DNA of 64,000 nt, from positions 310,001 to 374,000 of the forward strand of contig NZ_VATY01000003.1 of NCBI RefSeq assembly GCF_005885635.1. The letters run 5' to 3'. Under the pieces are notes generated by a model that saw nothing but the letters and a program-made list of their open reading frames with translations, ran no database searches and was not told where the DNA came from. This DNA is from Maribacter algarum (ex Zhang et al. 2020) (GTDB lineage Bacteria; Bacteroidota; Bacteroidia; Flavobacteriales; Flavobacteriaceae). Positions 55,515-64,000 of this stretch are shown here, one piece after another (the stretch's first letter is position 1; each line of letters starts with the position of its first letter). A program made the translations under genes and the position numbers.

Positions 55515-56174
55515 TTAAACAAACTTTTCCTTGAAAAGAAATTTTCCAAAGTCGATGATATTATCCAATGGCGTGTTGTCAAAAACATCGAAAATTGTGT
55601 TGATGGACTTTTCAATAGCAACATCGGTTTTTTCAAATCCCGCGGAACCGTCATCCATCCAAAACTTTAATATGAATAGGAACTGCAGCCAAGCACCTTC
55701 AGAAAATAATCTTGGATTGTGCTTTGTAATTTTTAAGGATTTTGTTGAATTACCATCTTCTATGAGCTCAGCAGAAAATGCTTTAACATGCCTTCTTAAT
55801 TCCTTTAATTGTTCCATATTTTTTAGCACTGTTCTATCACTTGGCAGAGCGAAAAGAACATAACTTCTGTTAAGTGTCAATAGCTCAAAGAAAGAGTAAA
55901 AGAAAGTCAACATTTTGTCTTTATTAGAAAAAGAATCATATTCCTTATTCTTCTCAATTAAGCTCTTGGTATTTGTATAGAACTTGGACCAAATTGATTT
56001 TTGAATGCCTTCTACAGAACCAAAATTCTCGTAAAAAACTGCCTCGTCTATATCGTTGATCTTACAAAATTTATAAACTGATTTCGGCACTACTTCATGC
56101 TCCAGAACATAATCCATATACATGGAAATAATCATGTCATCTGTAATTTTCTTAGTTTTCGTTTTTGTTGCCAT
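55515..56174 (-). CDS. TetR-like transcriptional regulator
   Basis: 219 residues. The N-terminal three-helix HTH (MYMDYVLEHEVVPKSVYKFCKINDIDEAVFYENFGSV region, about 18-55) is followed by an all-helical ligand-binding part. The HTH is divergent from classic TetR. The gene lies 18 bp upstream of the AarF kinase and probably regulates this two-gene operon. Confidence 0.82.
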   Translation of the reverse strand: MATKTKTKKITDDMIISMYMDYVLEHEVVPKSVYKFCKINDIDEAVFYENFGSVEGIQKSIWSKFYTNTKSLIEKNKEYDSFSNKDKMLTFFYSFFELLTLNRSYVLFALPSDRTVLKNMEQLKELRRHVKAFSAELIEDGNSTKSLKITKHNPRLFSEGAWLQFLFILKFWMDDGSAGFEKTDVAIEKSINTIFDVFDNTPLDNIIDFGKFLFKEKFV

Positions 56175-56616
56175 TTTTATATTATTTACTATATCAAATT
56201 TACGTATTGACTGTCTTATTTTGCGTTAAGCAAAAGCTAATCTTGTTGCCCAAATGTATAAAAACGTGCTCCCGAGAAGAAAGCACGTTTTTCAAACAAC
56301 CTAACCAATAAATAATCATCAATCAAAAAATAATCTTTTTCACAGCAATTTTCTCATCAATGACCTTGTAAAGATAACTACTGTTTAATTTTTTTGCAAA
56401 TTTATTAAACAATAGTTTTGTTAAATCTTTCACAACAAGATCTTTACAAATTTTAGCGTGTCAGTTTGTCATTATAATCTATTATGGTATTTTTTTTGAC
56501 TAATGATACAGAGAAACGAAAATAAAAGCAGGGATTCCTATTTTGAAGGGATATTATGCTAACAATACTCATAAAGATTCCCGCCTTCGCGGGGGTGAAA
56601 ATAAATTTAATTTTCT
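56175..56616. other. Divergent intergenic region between the TetR gene and htpG
   Basis: Holds the hairpin at 56261, an AT-rich stretch, a direct repeat TGTCA-GTT-TGTCA at about 56459-56472 next to TATAATC, and just before htpG a CCCGC-CTTC-GCGGG hairpin (about 56580-56594) of the kind found in dispersed flavobacterial repeats. No gene is evident. The terminator-like hairpin between two divergent genes is unexplained. Confidence 0.45.
56261..56291. terminator. Orphan bidirectional terminator-like hairpin
   Basis: AAAACGTGCT and AGCACGTTTT form a perfect 10-bp stem with an 11-nt loop, followed by TTTTT on either strand. Neither flanking gene ends here: both start away from it. Confidence 0.7.
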
Positions 56617-58503
56617 ATGGCTAAAGGCAAGATAAACGTATCAGTAGAAAACATTTTTCCGCTGATCAAGAAATTTCTTTACAGTGATCACGAAATCTTT
56701 TTACGTGAATTAATATCAAATGCAACCGACGCAACACTCAAGCTAAAACACCTTACCTCAATTGGAGAGGCCAAAGTAGAATATGGCAACCCAATGATTG
56801 AAATCAAAGTCGATAAAGAAGGAAAGAAACTTCATATTATCGATCAAGGTATTGGCATGACTGAGGAGGAAGTAAAGAACTATATTAATCAAGTTGCTTT
56901 CTCAGGAGCTGAGGAGTTCTTGAACAAATACGAAGATGGTGCCAAAGACACTGGAATAATCGGGCACTTCGGTTTAGGATTCTACTCTGCCTTTATGGTT
57001 GCCGACAAAGTCGAAATTATAACAAAGAGTTACAAAGATGAACCAGCTGCACATTGGTCATGTGATGGTTCTCCAAATTTCACTTTAAAGAAGGGAAAGA
57101 AAGAAGACCGAGGTTCTGAAATTATTCTTCACATTGCTGATGATTCGACAGAATTTTTAGAAGACAACCGCATCAATGAACTTCTGAACAAGTACAACAA
57201 GTTCATGCCAATTCCAATTAAATTCGGAATGCGAACCGAAACTTTACCTAAGCCAGAAGATGCTAAAGAGGAAGATGCCGCGCCCACACAGGAAGTTGAT
57301 AATATCGTTAACAATCCGAATCCGGCTTGGACGAAACAGCCGACCGATTTAAAAGACGAAGATTACAAGGGGTTCTATCGTGAGTTGTATCCAATGCAGT
57401 TTGAAGAGCCTTTGTTTCATATTCATTTGAACGTAGATTATCCCTTTAACCTAACGGGAATTCTATACTTTCCAAAGTTAACACAAGATTTAAATCAGCA
57501 AAAAGATCGTATTCAACTTTATCAAAATCAGGTTTTTGTCACGGATAATGTCGAAGGAATTGTTCCAGAATTTTTGACCATGCTACGCGGAGTTATTGAT
57601 TCACCTGACATTCCATTAAACGTATCTCGTTCATACTTACAGGCGGACGGAGCTGTAAAGAAAATTTCTTCTTACATCACTCGAAAAGTGGCTGACAAGT
57701 TGAATTCCCTTTTCAAAAACAACCGTGAAGACTTCGAAGCCAAATGGAATGATATTAAAATCGTCATCGAATACGGAATGCTTTCTGAAGATAAGTTCTT
57801 TGAGAAAGCCGACAATTTTGCTTTGTATCCAGCGGTAGACGGAAGCTTCTATACCTTTGAAGAGCTACAAGAAAAAATTAAAGATAACCAGACTGACAAA
57901 GATGACAAATTGGTGATCCTCTATGCATCTGACAAAGAGGCACAGCACAGTTATATCGAGGCGGCTAAAGGAAAAGGATATGAAGTTCTTTTGATGGATT
58001 CTCCAATTGTCGGTCATTTAATGCAAAAATTAGAAACTTCTAAAGAGAAGGTTTCCTTTGCCCGTGTGGACGCCGACCATTTGGACAATCTTATCAAAAA
58101 AGAGGATACCCAGATATCTAAATTGTCTGACGAAGAAAAAGAAAAGCTCAAAGCAGATTTAGAAAGCACCATTGAAAACAAAAGCTATACCGTGCAATTG
58201 GAAGCTATGGACAGTGATGCTTCTCCATTTATTATTACAGAACCCGAATTCATGCGCCGAATGAAGGAAATGCAACAAACTGGGGGCGGTGGTATGTTCG
58301 GTATGGGCAACATGCCAGAAATGTATAATCTGATTGTAAACACAAATCATGAGCTAGTTGGCGAGATTCTAAATACCAAAACGACTAAGAAGAAAGAACG
58401 ATTAATTAATCAGTCACTTGATTTGGCACGCCTTTCGAAAGGTTTGTTAAAAGGTGAGGAATTGACGGAGTTTATCAAGCGTAGTTATGAGATGGTGAAA
58501 TAA
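56617..58503 (+). CDS. htpG: Molecular chaperone HtpG (Hsp90)
   Basis: 628 residues. GHKL ATP-binding motifs are ELISNATDAT, DQGIGMT and GHFGLGFYSAF, followed by middle and C-terminal dimerisation domains in normal order. ATP-dependent cytosolic chaperone. A short acidic insert (about 208-222) is present in the linker between the N and middle domains, and a Gly/Met-rich loop (about 553-570) near the client-binding region. Confidence 0.97.
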   Translation: MAKGKINVSVENIFPLIKKFLYSDHEIFLRELISNATDATLKLKHLTSIGEAKVEYGNPMIEIKVDKEGKKLHIIDQGIGMTEEEVKNYINQVAFSGAEEFLNKYEDGAKDTGIIGHFGLGFYSAFMVADKVEIITKSYKDEPAAHWSCDGSPNFTLKKGKKEDRGSEIILHIADDSTEFLEDNRINELLNKYNKFMPIPIKFGMRTETLPKPEDAKEEDAAPTQEVDNIVNNPNPAWTKQPTDLKDEDYKGFYRELYPMQFEEPLFHIHLNVDYPFNLTGILYFPKLTQDLNQQKDRIQLYQNQVFVTDNVEGIVPEFLTMLRGVIDSPDIPLNVSRSYLQADGAVKKISSYITRKVADKLNSLFKNNREDFEAKWNDIKIVIEYGMLSEDKFFEKADNFALYPAVDGSFYTFEELQEKIKDNQTDKDDKLVILYASDKEAQHSYIEAAKGKGYEVLLMDSPIVGHLMQKLETSKEKVSFARVDADHLDNLIKKEDTQISKLSDEEKEKLKADLESTIENKSYTVQLEAMDSDASPFIITEPEFMRRMKEMQQTGGGGMFGMGNMPEMYNLIVNTNHELVGEILNTKTTKKKERLINQSLDLARLSKGLLKGEELTEFIKRSYEMVK

Positions 58504-58525
58504 ACATAAGTTGATGATTCAAATG

Positions 58526-58557
58526 AAAAACCGTCTCAAGTAAATGAGACGGTTTTT
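58526..58557 (+). terminator. Intrinsic terminator after htpG
   Basis: AAAAACCGTCTC-(8 nt)-GAGACGGTTTTT, a perfect 12-bp stem with a T-rich tail. Nothing else is evident before the gene at 58792. Confidence 0.92.
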
Positions 58558-58791
58558 TGTTAAGTCAATTATAGTCAGGCTTTCCAATACCAAAAGCATT
58601 AAATTATTCAATTTATCAAATTAATTATTTAACATATTTACGCTCAAATTTTATAAGAAAAAACGTCATTATTCCAAATAACTTTCACACCTTTGTACGA
58701 CGTATTTTACGCTCCTGTAAAATATTCTTAGCCCCTCTTAATTTTCCGAACTGCTTGTGCCGAATTTATTGTCTAACGCAAAGGGGAACTC

Positions 58792-59196
58792 ATGACTATT
58801 ACTGAACTAAATCCAAAAGGTAACTTCGATGCTTGGGATGCATCTAAATTAAAAGAAATAAAAAAAGGTAAATTTAGCGAGACAATTGGCGAGGTGCTTT
58901 ATGAAAGTGCCGAACTCAACCTTTGGCAAATTGAGTTACAACCATTTGAACGTCTGCCATTTAGAATTCACCGGAATAATTACAGTTGTGTAAGTTTATC
59001 TGATGGGCTTGCTTTGTCAAGAAATGTCAATGGTCAAATTATTTTAATAAGACTTCAAAAAGGAAAACACTTCTATAAGGAATGTTCGGAAATAGAAATG
59101 ATTACCGATTTTGAAAACGTCGGGGAAGATTCGTTAAAAATTGCCATTGTAGAAGAAATAGTAGAGGTAAAGCCTAAAGCTAAAAATAAATTTTAG
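58792..59196 (+). CDS. Hypothetical cupin-like protein
   Basis: 134 residues without signal peptide or membrane span. The pattern of short strands around LWQIELQPFERLPFRIHRNNYSC and GKHFYKECSE resembles a single-domain cupin, although a full metal-binding set is not clear. It is convergent with the inositol oxygenase gene. The function is unknown. Confidence 0.65.
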   Translation: MTITELNPKGNFDAWDASKLKEIKKGKFSETIGEVLYESAELNLWQIELQPFERLPFRIHRNNYSCVSLSDGLALSRNVNGQIILIRLQKGKHFYKECSEIEMITDFENVGEDSLKIAIVEEIVEVKPKAKNKF

Positions 59197-59227
59197 TTTT
59201 AAAAACGATTACTATTTTAAAAAAACA

Positions 59228-60040
59228 TCACCAATAAATTGGACCAGCACCTAAATACTTTTCAGCTATGGGTTGATAATAATCCAAAACCTCCTCCAAA
59301 TTATATACTTTTTGACTTTTAGTGTAGAGGTCATATGTATTGAAATCTTGGATTATTTTGAGATATTCCTCATCTTTCTCATTCAGCAATTCGGTATAGG
59401 CTCCACCGGAATGCCAGGGGTAAAAAGAATGATAGCGAATCATTACCATCGCCTCTTCAGGAAGTTTGTTATCTGCGTGGTTGTTTAAAACTTGGTACAA
59501 ATACTCATCGTGGCCCCATGCTAAATCTACATTATCTATACCACAGCCCTTTTCATAAATTCCTATTGAAGTGCTATAAGTTCTATTTTGCATATCTGGA
59601 TTCAAGGCATTAAACTCTGGATAAACACAAGATTCTGGTAGCGCACAACCCACAACAAAAACATCACCTACCATACCCCACTGCTCTGCTTGACTAGTGC
59701 CATCTTCGTCACTACCCCAAAGAAACATAACTTTTCCGAGGTCATGAATGAGTCCTGTTAGTTGCATCCAATCGGGTCTGCCTTCTGCACGAATGGCTTC
59801 TGCACTTTGAATCAAATGCTGTACGTTTGGAAGATCTAAATCAGGGTCACTAACATCGATAAGACTGTTTAGATGACGCATAGCCTCCCATAAGTCCATA
59901 GGTTTATCAAACTTCAGGTATTTTTCATGCATGTTCCTTACATAATCTAAAGTCTGATTTTTTCGCATTTTTCGATAATGCTCCTTCACAGCAACTGATA
60001 CATCAGGAGCATCATAATTTCTAAAGGTTTTCTCTTCCAT
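59228..60040 (-). CDS. Inositol oxygenase family protein (MIOX)
   Basis: 270 residues, close to the usual MIOX length. Diiron ligands of the HD fold are visible in LIHDLGKVM, WGHDEYLYQVL and RYHSFYPWH. MIOX converts myo-inositol to D-glucuronate. Two bp separate it from the upstream symporter gene on the same strand, suggesting coupled uptake and oxidation of inositol. The bacterial substrate is inferred from the family. Confidence 0.93.
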   Translation of the reverse strand: MEEKTFRNYDAPDVSVAVKEHYRKMRKNQTLDYVRNMHEKYLKFDKPMDLWEAMRHLNSLIDVSDPDLDLPNVQHLIQSAEAIRAEGRPDWMQLTGLIHDLGKVMFLWGSDEDGTSQAEQWGMVGDVFVVGCALPESCVYPEFNALNPDMQNRTYSTSIGIYEKGCGIDNVDLAWGHDEYLYQVLNNHADNKLPEEAMVMIRYHSFYPWHSGGAYTELLNEKDEEYLKIIQDFNTYDLYTKSQKVYNLEEVLDYYQPIAEKYLGAGPIYW

Positions 60041-60042
60041 AA

Positions 60043-61641
60043 CTAAACATTTCCTAAAACAAGGTACAAAATTACTGTAACTATCACCAAAAATAGGCTG
60101 AAGGGTTTTGCATACCTCCAGGGGGTAAGATTCAGTATTCCAGCGTTTTGCATTTCAAATGGCTTGTCTTTAGCAAGTAAAAACGAAGCCAAACGCATGA
60201 TTAAAATATTTAACACAAACTCGATACCCCAAATATGGACAAAGTGTAAATTCACCTTGAACACATAGTACATAATGACATAGAAAAAGAGTCCGAAAAC
60301 CAAACCGACTTTTGCCCCAGATGCCGAAACTTTTGGAAAAAGAAAACCTGCAATAATGACACTGGCTATGGGTATAAAAAAGATACCATTTAGCTGCTGT
60401 AGTAATTGATACAACCCGTCCGGCGCATTTGCAACAAATGGGGCAATACCTATTGCAAAAATAGCAAGTAGTGCGGATGTCCATTTTCCGATTTTGACCA
60501 ACTTCTTTTCACCTGCATCCTTAGAAATATATCTTTTATAAATACCCAAGCTAAATACCGTAGCCGCGCTATTCAAAGCACTATTAAATGTACTAAGAAT
60601 GGCTCCCATCATCACCGCAACAAAGAAGCCTGTTAACCAAAGTGGTAAAACTTTCTTAACCAAAAGAGGATATACTGTATCAGGGTTATCATATAGACTT
60701 TCGCCAAAATAATAGAAGCCGATAAGTCCTGGAAGTACAATCACTAAAGGAACCAAAATCTTTAATAAACCGGTAAAAAGCAATCCTTTCTGGGCTTCCT
60801 TTAAATTGACTGCTCCTAAAACTCTCTGAATAATAGATTGGTGCATCGTCCAGAAATAAATTTGGTTGACCATCAATCCTGTAAATAAAACCTCAAAAGG
60901 TAGGATGGAGGACCTTGCCCCTTCCCCTATTCCAGATTCCCTACTAACCACATTAAATTTCTCAGGACTATTCTCAAACACTGTTGCTAGACCATCCAAG
61001 GGGTTTCCATCACCAATACTTAATAATGCCAGAATGGGCACAAGCAAACCTGCCACAAGTAATCCAAAGCCATTAATAGTATCTGTATAAGCAACCATTT
61101 TAAGTCCTCCAAAAATTGCATAAACAGCGCCGATTATTCCAACTACAAGGATTGTGACCCATATACCTTCTCTTTGAGAAATATTCAACAAGTTGGAGAT
61201 TTCGAAAATTGCTTCGATATTCAAAGCTCCTGTATACAAAACTATAGGAAGTAAAGTAGCGACAAAAGAGATAATCAATAGAAGCGCGACCATCGTTCTT
61301 GTAAGTCCATCAAATCGTTTTTCCAAAAATTCAGGAATAGTGGTCAATCCCATTTTTAGATATCGGGGAACAAAATATAAGGCGGCTATCACCAAAGCCA
61401 AAGCAGAAGTGACTTCCCAAGCAATAATAATAGCGCCATTTCTATAGGATGAGCCATTCATCCCCACTAAATGTTCCGTTGAAATATTGGTCAAAAGCAT
61501 CGACCCCGCAATAATAATTCCCGTCAGGGACCTGCCTCCGAGAAAATATCCATCCTTCGTATTTAGCTTATCTCTACGTAGCTTCCAGGTCGCATAAAAT
61601 GCAACAAATCCGGTAAATAAAAGAAAGGTTAGTAAGGCCAT
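60043..61641 (-). CDS. Sodium:solute symporter, candidate inositol transporter
   Basis: 532 residues from the ATG at 61641, preceded by AGGGGG; an ATG at 61665 adds eight residues. About 14 spans with SSS/SLC5 features such as ISTEHLVGMNGSSYRNG and FNSALNSAATVFSLGIY. The direct adjacency to a MIOX gene makes a cyclitol or sugar substrate likely. No regulator is in the window. Confidence 0.9.
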   Translation of the reverse strand: MALLTFLLFTGFVAFYATWKLRRDKLNTKDGYFLGGRSLTGIIIAGSMLLTNISTEHLVGMNGSSYRNGAIIIAWEVTSALALVIAALYFVPRYLKMGLTTIPEFLEKRFDGLTRTMVALLLIISFVATLLPIVLYTGALNIEAIFEISNLLNISQREGIWVTILVVGIIGAVYAIFGGLKMVAYTDTINGFGLLVAGLLVPILALLSIGDGNPLDGLATVFENSPEKFNVVSRESGIGEGARSSILPFEVLFTGLMVNQIYFWTMHQSIIQRVLGAVNLKEAQKGLLFTGLLKILVPLVIVLPGLIGFYYFGESLYDNPDTVYPLLVKKVLPLWLTGFFVAVMMGAILSTFNSALNSAATVFSLGIYKRYISKDAGEKKLVKIGKWTSALLAIFAIGIAPFVANAPDGLYQLLQQLNGIFFIPIASVIIAGFLFPKVSASGAKVGLVFGLFFYVIMYYVFKVNLHFVHIWGIEFVLNILIMRLASFLLAKDKPFEMQNAGILNLTPWRYAKPFSLFLVIVTVILYLVLGNV

Positions 61642-61756
61642 CCCCCTAAAATAAACATATTTCACTTGAGTTTATTAAATAAAAATACTGGAAATCAGGT
61701 ATTTCATTAAAAACAGGCATTGGTTACTTTAGTCTTAACAACAAACAAACTCTATT

Positions 61757-62584
61757 ATGAAATATCCTAAAATAATAATGTGGATTTTAATGGGCATGTT
61801 TTTATCGTTAAACGCTCAAAATGCTACCGATCAACTATACTTAACCAATGGTGAAACCATTGCCGTAAATGTGAAAAAAGTAGAACCAAATACAATCACT
61901 TATTTTTATTTAGGAGAGGACCTTGAAAACGTTGTCGAAAAAGATGATGTAATTAAAATAGTCTTTAAAAGTGGGCGTGAGCAAAAATTTTCAGGTGCTT
62001 TGACAAGCCCAGCTGGAACAAAAAATGCGAATTACGAATACCCGCCAATGAAGGTAAATCAAGGGGCCGTTTTGCCTTTTGAGTTTATATTCGAGGGACA
62101 ACCAAGCTCAGAAGAGGGAATAGAAGCTCAGGAGTATTACTATCGTACTTTGCAACGCAAGCCAGAGCGAAACACAATCACCTATCAAGATCCTGAAATA
62201 ACCTGGAAACGTTTGCGCAAAGCTGGAATAACCGAGGCATCCCAAATTAAAAATTACGATATGGATGAAATATCTAAAATCGTTGGGGTGGGTACATTAG
62301 TAAATTCAAAAATTGTAGTTTCTTACCGTTCAACGGTATCAAATTCCACAGGGTCTAGTACCGTGCGCGTTGATAAAAAGAAAAGGGTAAAAGGTTACAG
62401 TAGTGAATACAGCACTTCTCGCGACGAGTTCGAAACCATGGTATATTTCAAAATTTATGATAAAAATGGAAATAAGGTCATGGATGAAAAACGTCGCCCT
62501 TTTATGACAGCCGGTCGTACTGATTACATTCTAACATTGAGTTACTTTTTAAAACGCACACCATTCTACCAAAAGAACCGCTAA
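61757..62584 (+). CDS. Hypothetical secreted protein
   Basis: 275 residues with a signal peptide ending LNAQ. The N-terminal part (LTNGETIAVNVKKVEPNTITY, DDVIKIVFKSGREQKFSG) is a beta-rich domain common in Bacteroidota secreted proteins. The rest has GVGTLVNSKIVVSYRSTVS, which resembles an outer-membrane lipoprotein assembly region. No enzyme motif. It overlaps the convergent gene at 62581 by 4 bp. Confidence 0.75.
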   Translation: MKYPKIIMWILMGMFLSLNAQNATDQLYLTNGETIAVNVKKVEPNTITYFYLGEDLENVVEKDDVIKIVFKSGREQKFSGALTSPAGTKNANYEYPPMKVNQGAVLPFEFIFEGQPSSEEGIEAQEYYYRTLQRKPERNTITYQDPEITWKRLRKAGITEASQIKNYDMDEISKIVGVGTLVNSKIVVSYRSTVSNSTGSSTVRVDKKKRVKGYSSEYSTSRDEFETMVYFKIYDKNGNKVMDEKRRPFMTAGRTDYILTLSYFLKRTPFYQKNR

Positions 62585-62994
62585 CTAGCTACAAGTCTTT
62601 TACTTTGACGTTGCTTTAAAAGGAGAACCTGAATCCATACAAAAAAGGCAATTGTTATAGAGCCATATATTAATGCCGTTGAATAGCCCAATTCCGGTAT
62701 ATTTAGCGATAAGTTGAAGGATGTCAACCTATTTAATTTAGCGGCTGCCACCCAAGTACTTTCAGCATTTGAGCTACCAAAAATCACATACCCAAAAAGA
62801 GCTGTCACTGCAATTACCGTTAAAAGCCATGTTGTTTTGGAAAACAAAGGTTTTGCAACAAAAATGTTGTCTTTTTGCTGCGCAACCTCAATCTTTGACA
62901 GAACTGAATTTGTAAAATCAACCGAGGGTTTTTCTAAACCTGCTTCTTTTACTATTTTTTTGATAAAATCGTCTAGGTCCTTATTTTCTTCCAT
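62581..62994 (-). CDS. Probable membrane anti-sigma-like partner of the ECF sigma factor
   Basis: 137 residues from the ATG at 62994. The first 40 residues are acidic and cytoplasmic, followed by two hydrophobic spans (about 55-75 and 103-125). No zinc-binding anti-sigma motif is present. The start lies inside the end of the sigma factor gene (14-bp overlap), which suggests translational coupling and a functional pair. The role is inferred from position. Confidence 0.7.
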   Translation of the reverse strand: MEENKDLDDFIKKIVKEAGLEKPSVDFTNSVLSKIEVAQQKDNIFVAKPLFSKTTWLLTVIAVTALFGYVIFGSSNAESTWVAAAKLNRLTSFNLSLNIPELGYSTALIYGSITIAFFVWIQVLLLKQRQSKRLVAS

Positions 62995-63565
62995 AACTAC
63001 CAAGTATTTCTGGTTCTAATTTACTTTTTAGCAATTCGGCCAAGCGCTTTCTGCTTCTAAACAAACGAACTTTTACGGTATTCGCCTCCAAGTTCATAAT
63101 ATCTGCTATCTCCTTTAATGATAGCTCTTCAAAATAGTGAAGTGTTATTACCACCGCATCATCTTTTGGCAGCTCATCAATGGCATCTTTAATTGCCAGT
63201 TTCCGCTCATTGATTTCAAGATTATCCAATGCATTTTGCATACTGGACAAATGATACTCTGTTCCCGAATCAATTGAACTCGTCCGCATCCCGCGCTTTT
63301 GTTTCTTTAAATAATCCAAGCTTCGATAATAAGCTATTTTATATATCCAGGTCGAAAACTTTGAATCACCCTTAAAGGTGCTTAATGCCGTATATGCTTT
63401 AACAAAAACATCTTGGGCTACTTCTTCTGCTTCCTCCTGATTTTTCAAAACCTTAACCGCCACGGTAAAGACCATATGTTTATATCGTTCCACCAAAACA
63501 GAAAATGCTCTAGTATCTCCATTGATAACGGCATCAATATAATGTTGGTCTTCTTTTTGGCTCAT
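62981..63565 (-). CDS. ECF-type RNA polymerase sigma factor
   Basis: 194 residues: region 2 (AEEVAQDVFVKAYTALSTF, FSTWIYKIAYYRSLDYLKKQ) and region 4 with an HTH (LSLKEIADIMNLEANTVKVRLFRSRKRL). It directs polymerase to alternative promoters. The overlapping downstream membrane gene is a candidate anti-sigma factor. Confidence 0.93.
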   Translation of the reverse strand: MSQKEDQHYIDAVINGDTRAFSVLVERYKHMVFTVAVKVLKNQEEAEEVAQDVFVKAYTALSTFKGDSKFSTWIYKIAYYRSLDYLKKQKRGMRTSSIDSGTEYHLSSMQNALDNLEINERKLAIKDAIDELPKDDAVVITLHYFEELSLKEIADIMNLEANTVKVRLFRSRKRLAELLKSKLEPEILGSYGRK

Positions 63566-63700
63566 TCTGCTTCATATGACGTATAAATTACCATTCTGGT
63601 TACAGGAAATTTCATAAAATTAAAAAATCTTGTAACCTCAATTAAAAAGTTGTCGTCTTACTGACCAAATGAGTTTATTAATCAATTAAAAAACAATCAC

Positions 63701-64000
63701 ATGGCAGAAGCAATTTTAATCCCCATTAGCTTTTTTTTATTCATTTTCGCGATAGTATACCTCTATTTTACGACTAGAAATAAAGAGCGTATGGCTCTTA
63801 TTGAAAAGGGAGCTGAGGCAAGTATATTTTTTTCAGAAAAAAAGGACAGAGGTACATCTACAGGCAAAATCCTTCTCCTTAATTTGGCCTTGTTGCTTAT
63901 CAGCGTAGGGATTGCCATATTTCTTGGGGCCGTTCTAGAAGAGATGAGAGTTGACCCAGATGTGGCATATCCAGGTACAATTTTCTTCATGGCAGGTATT
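63701..64000 (+). CDS. DUF6249-like small membrane protein (3' partial)
   Basis: The frame from ATG 63701 is open to the right edge (100 codons seen). A first hydrophobic span (ILIPISFFLFIFAIVYLYF) is followed by TTRNKERMALIEKGAEAS and a second span (LLNLALLLISVGIAIFLG). Such short two-span proteins often lie beside ECF sigma genes in this phylum. Truncated by the window, so full length is unknown. Confidence 0.8.
   Translation, partial: MAEAILIPISFFLFIFAIVYLYFTTRNKERMALIEKGAEASIFFSEKKDRGTSTGKILLLNLALLLISVGIAIFLGAVLEEMRVDPDVAYPGTIFFMAGI

Noticed and set aside
63763-63990. Minus-strand 75-residue frame near the right edge
   Set aside because: It is antisense to the DUF6249-like gene, which has clear membrane spans and a good start.

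Overview
The window is a low-GC chromosomal segment from a member of the Bacteroidota, most likely a marine Flavobacteriaceae. Pointers to this are the TAnnTTTG-type -7 promoter boxes, weak Shine-Dalgarno use, a secreted protease with a type IX secretion sorting tail, BshC (bacillithiol), the rpmB-rpmG-DUF4295 cluster near ftsY, a TonB receptor paired with DUF4249, and many lipoproteins with a charged stretch after the lipobox cysteine. Genus cannot be fixed from the sequence. There are no rRNA, tRNA, CRISPR, transposase, integrase or phage genes.

Bases 1-16.4 kb hold the most unusual content: five paralogous one-component regulators (periplasmic TPR sensor, one membrane span, cytoplasmic coiled coil, LuxR-like HTH) alternating with large surface lipoproteins. 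Three lipoprotein promoters share one layout. Four copies of a 7-bp operator are arranged as two 11-bp-spaced pairs 32-33 bp apart, the last copy starts exactly 38 bp before an invariant TAGGTTTG -7 box, and a structured leader of about 110 nt precedes the ATG. The operator sequence differs between units (GTACCCC, GTCACCC, GTCCACC), and so does one residue in the recognition helix of the regulator encoded just upstream (Gln, Asn, Tyr). Leader hairpins are kept by compensatory base changes. Two of the lipoproteins look like they carry aerolysin/ETX-MTX2-like C-terminal regions. I read this as a duplicated sensor-operator-leader-effector system in which the copies have become insulated from each other.

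Bases 16.4-25.3 kb hold a TonB receptor with its DUF4249 lipoprotein, an unknown lipoprotein, BshC, and an M14 peptidase fused to an amidotransferase-like domain. Bases 25.3-30.4 kb are an accessory patch of small unknown genes separated by related palindromic spacers, then a VOC protein, an S15 peptidase, a membrane protein and a J-domain protein. Bases 30.3-34.2 kb hold a GntP permease, a truncated second copy of its 3' end, and between them a metzincin-type secreted protease with a Glu-rich tract encoded by GAA/GAG repeats.

Bases 34.4-56.2 kb are mostly housekeeping: rimO, two tandem serine beta-lactamase-like lipoproteins, an amidase, a DUF2911 protein, ftsY, rpmB-rpmG-DUF4295, cinA, an Hpt protein, an FAH-family enzyme, a DnaQ-like exonuclease, a methyltransferase, an acyltransferase E2, recR, a sodium symporter, fabH, and an AarF kinase with a TetR regulator. 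Bases 56.2-64 kb hold htpG, a possible inositol uptake/oxidation pair (symporter plus MIOX), an ECF-type sigma factor with a probable membrane anti-sigma partner, and the start of a DUF6249-like gene cut by the right edge.
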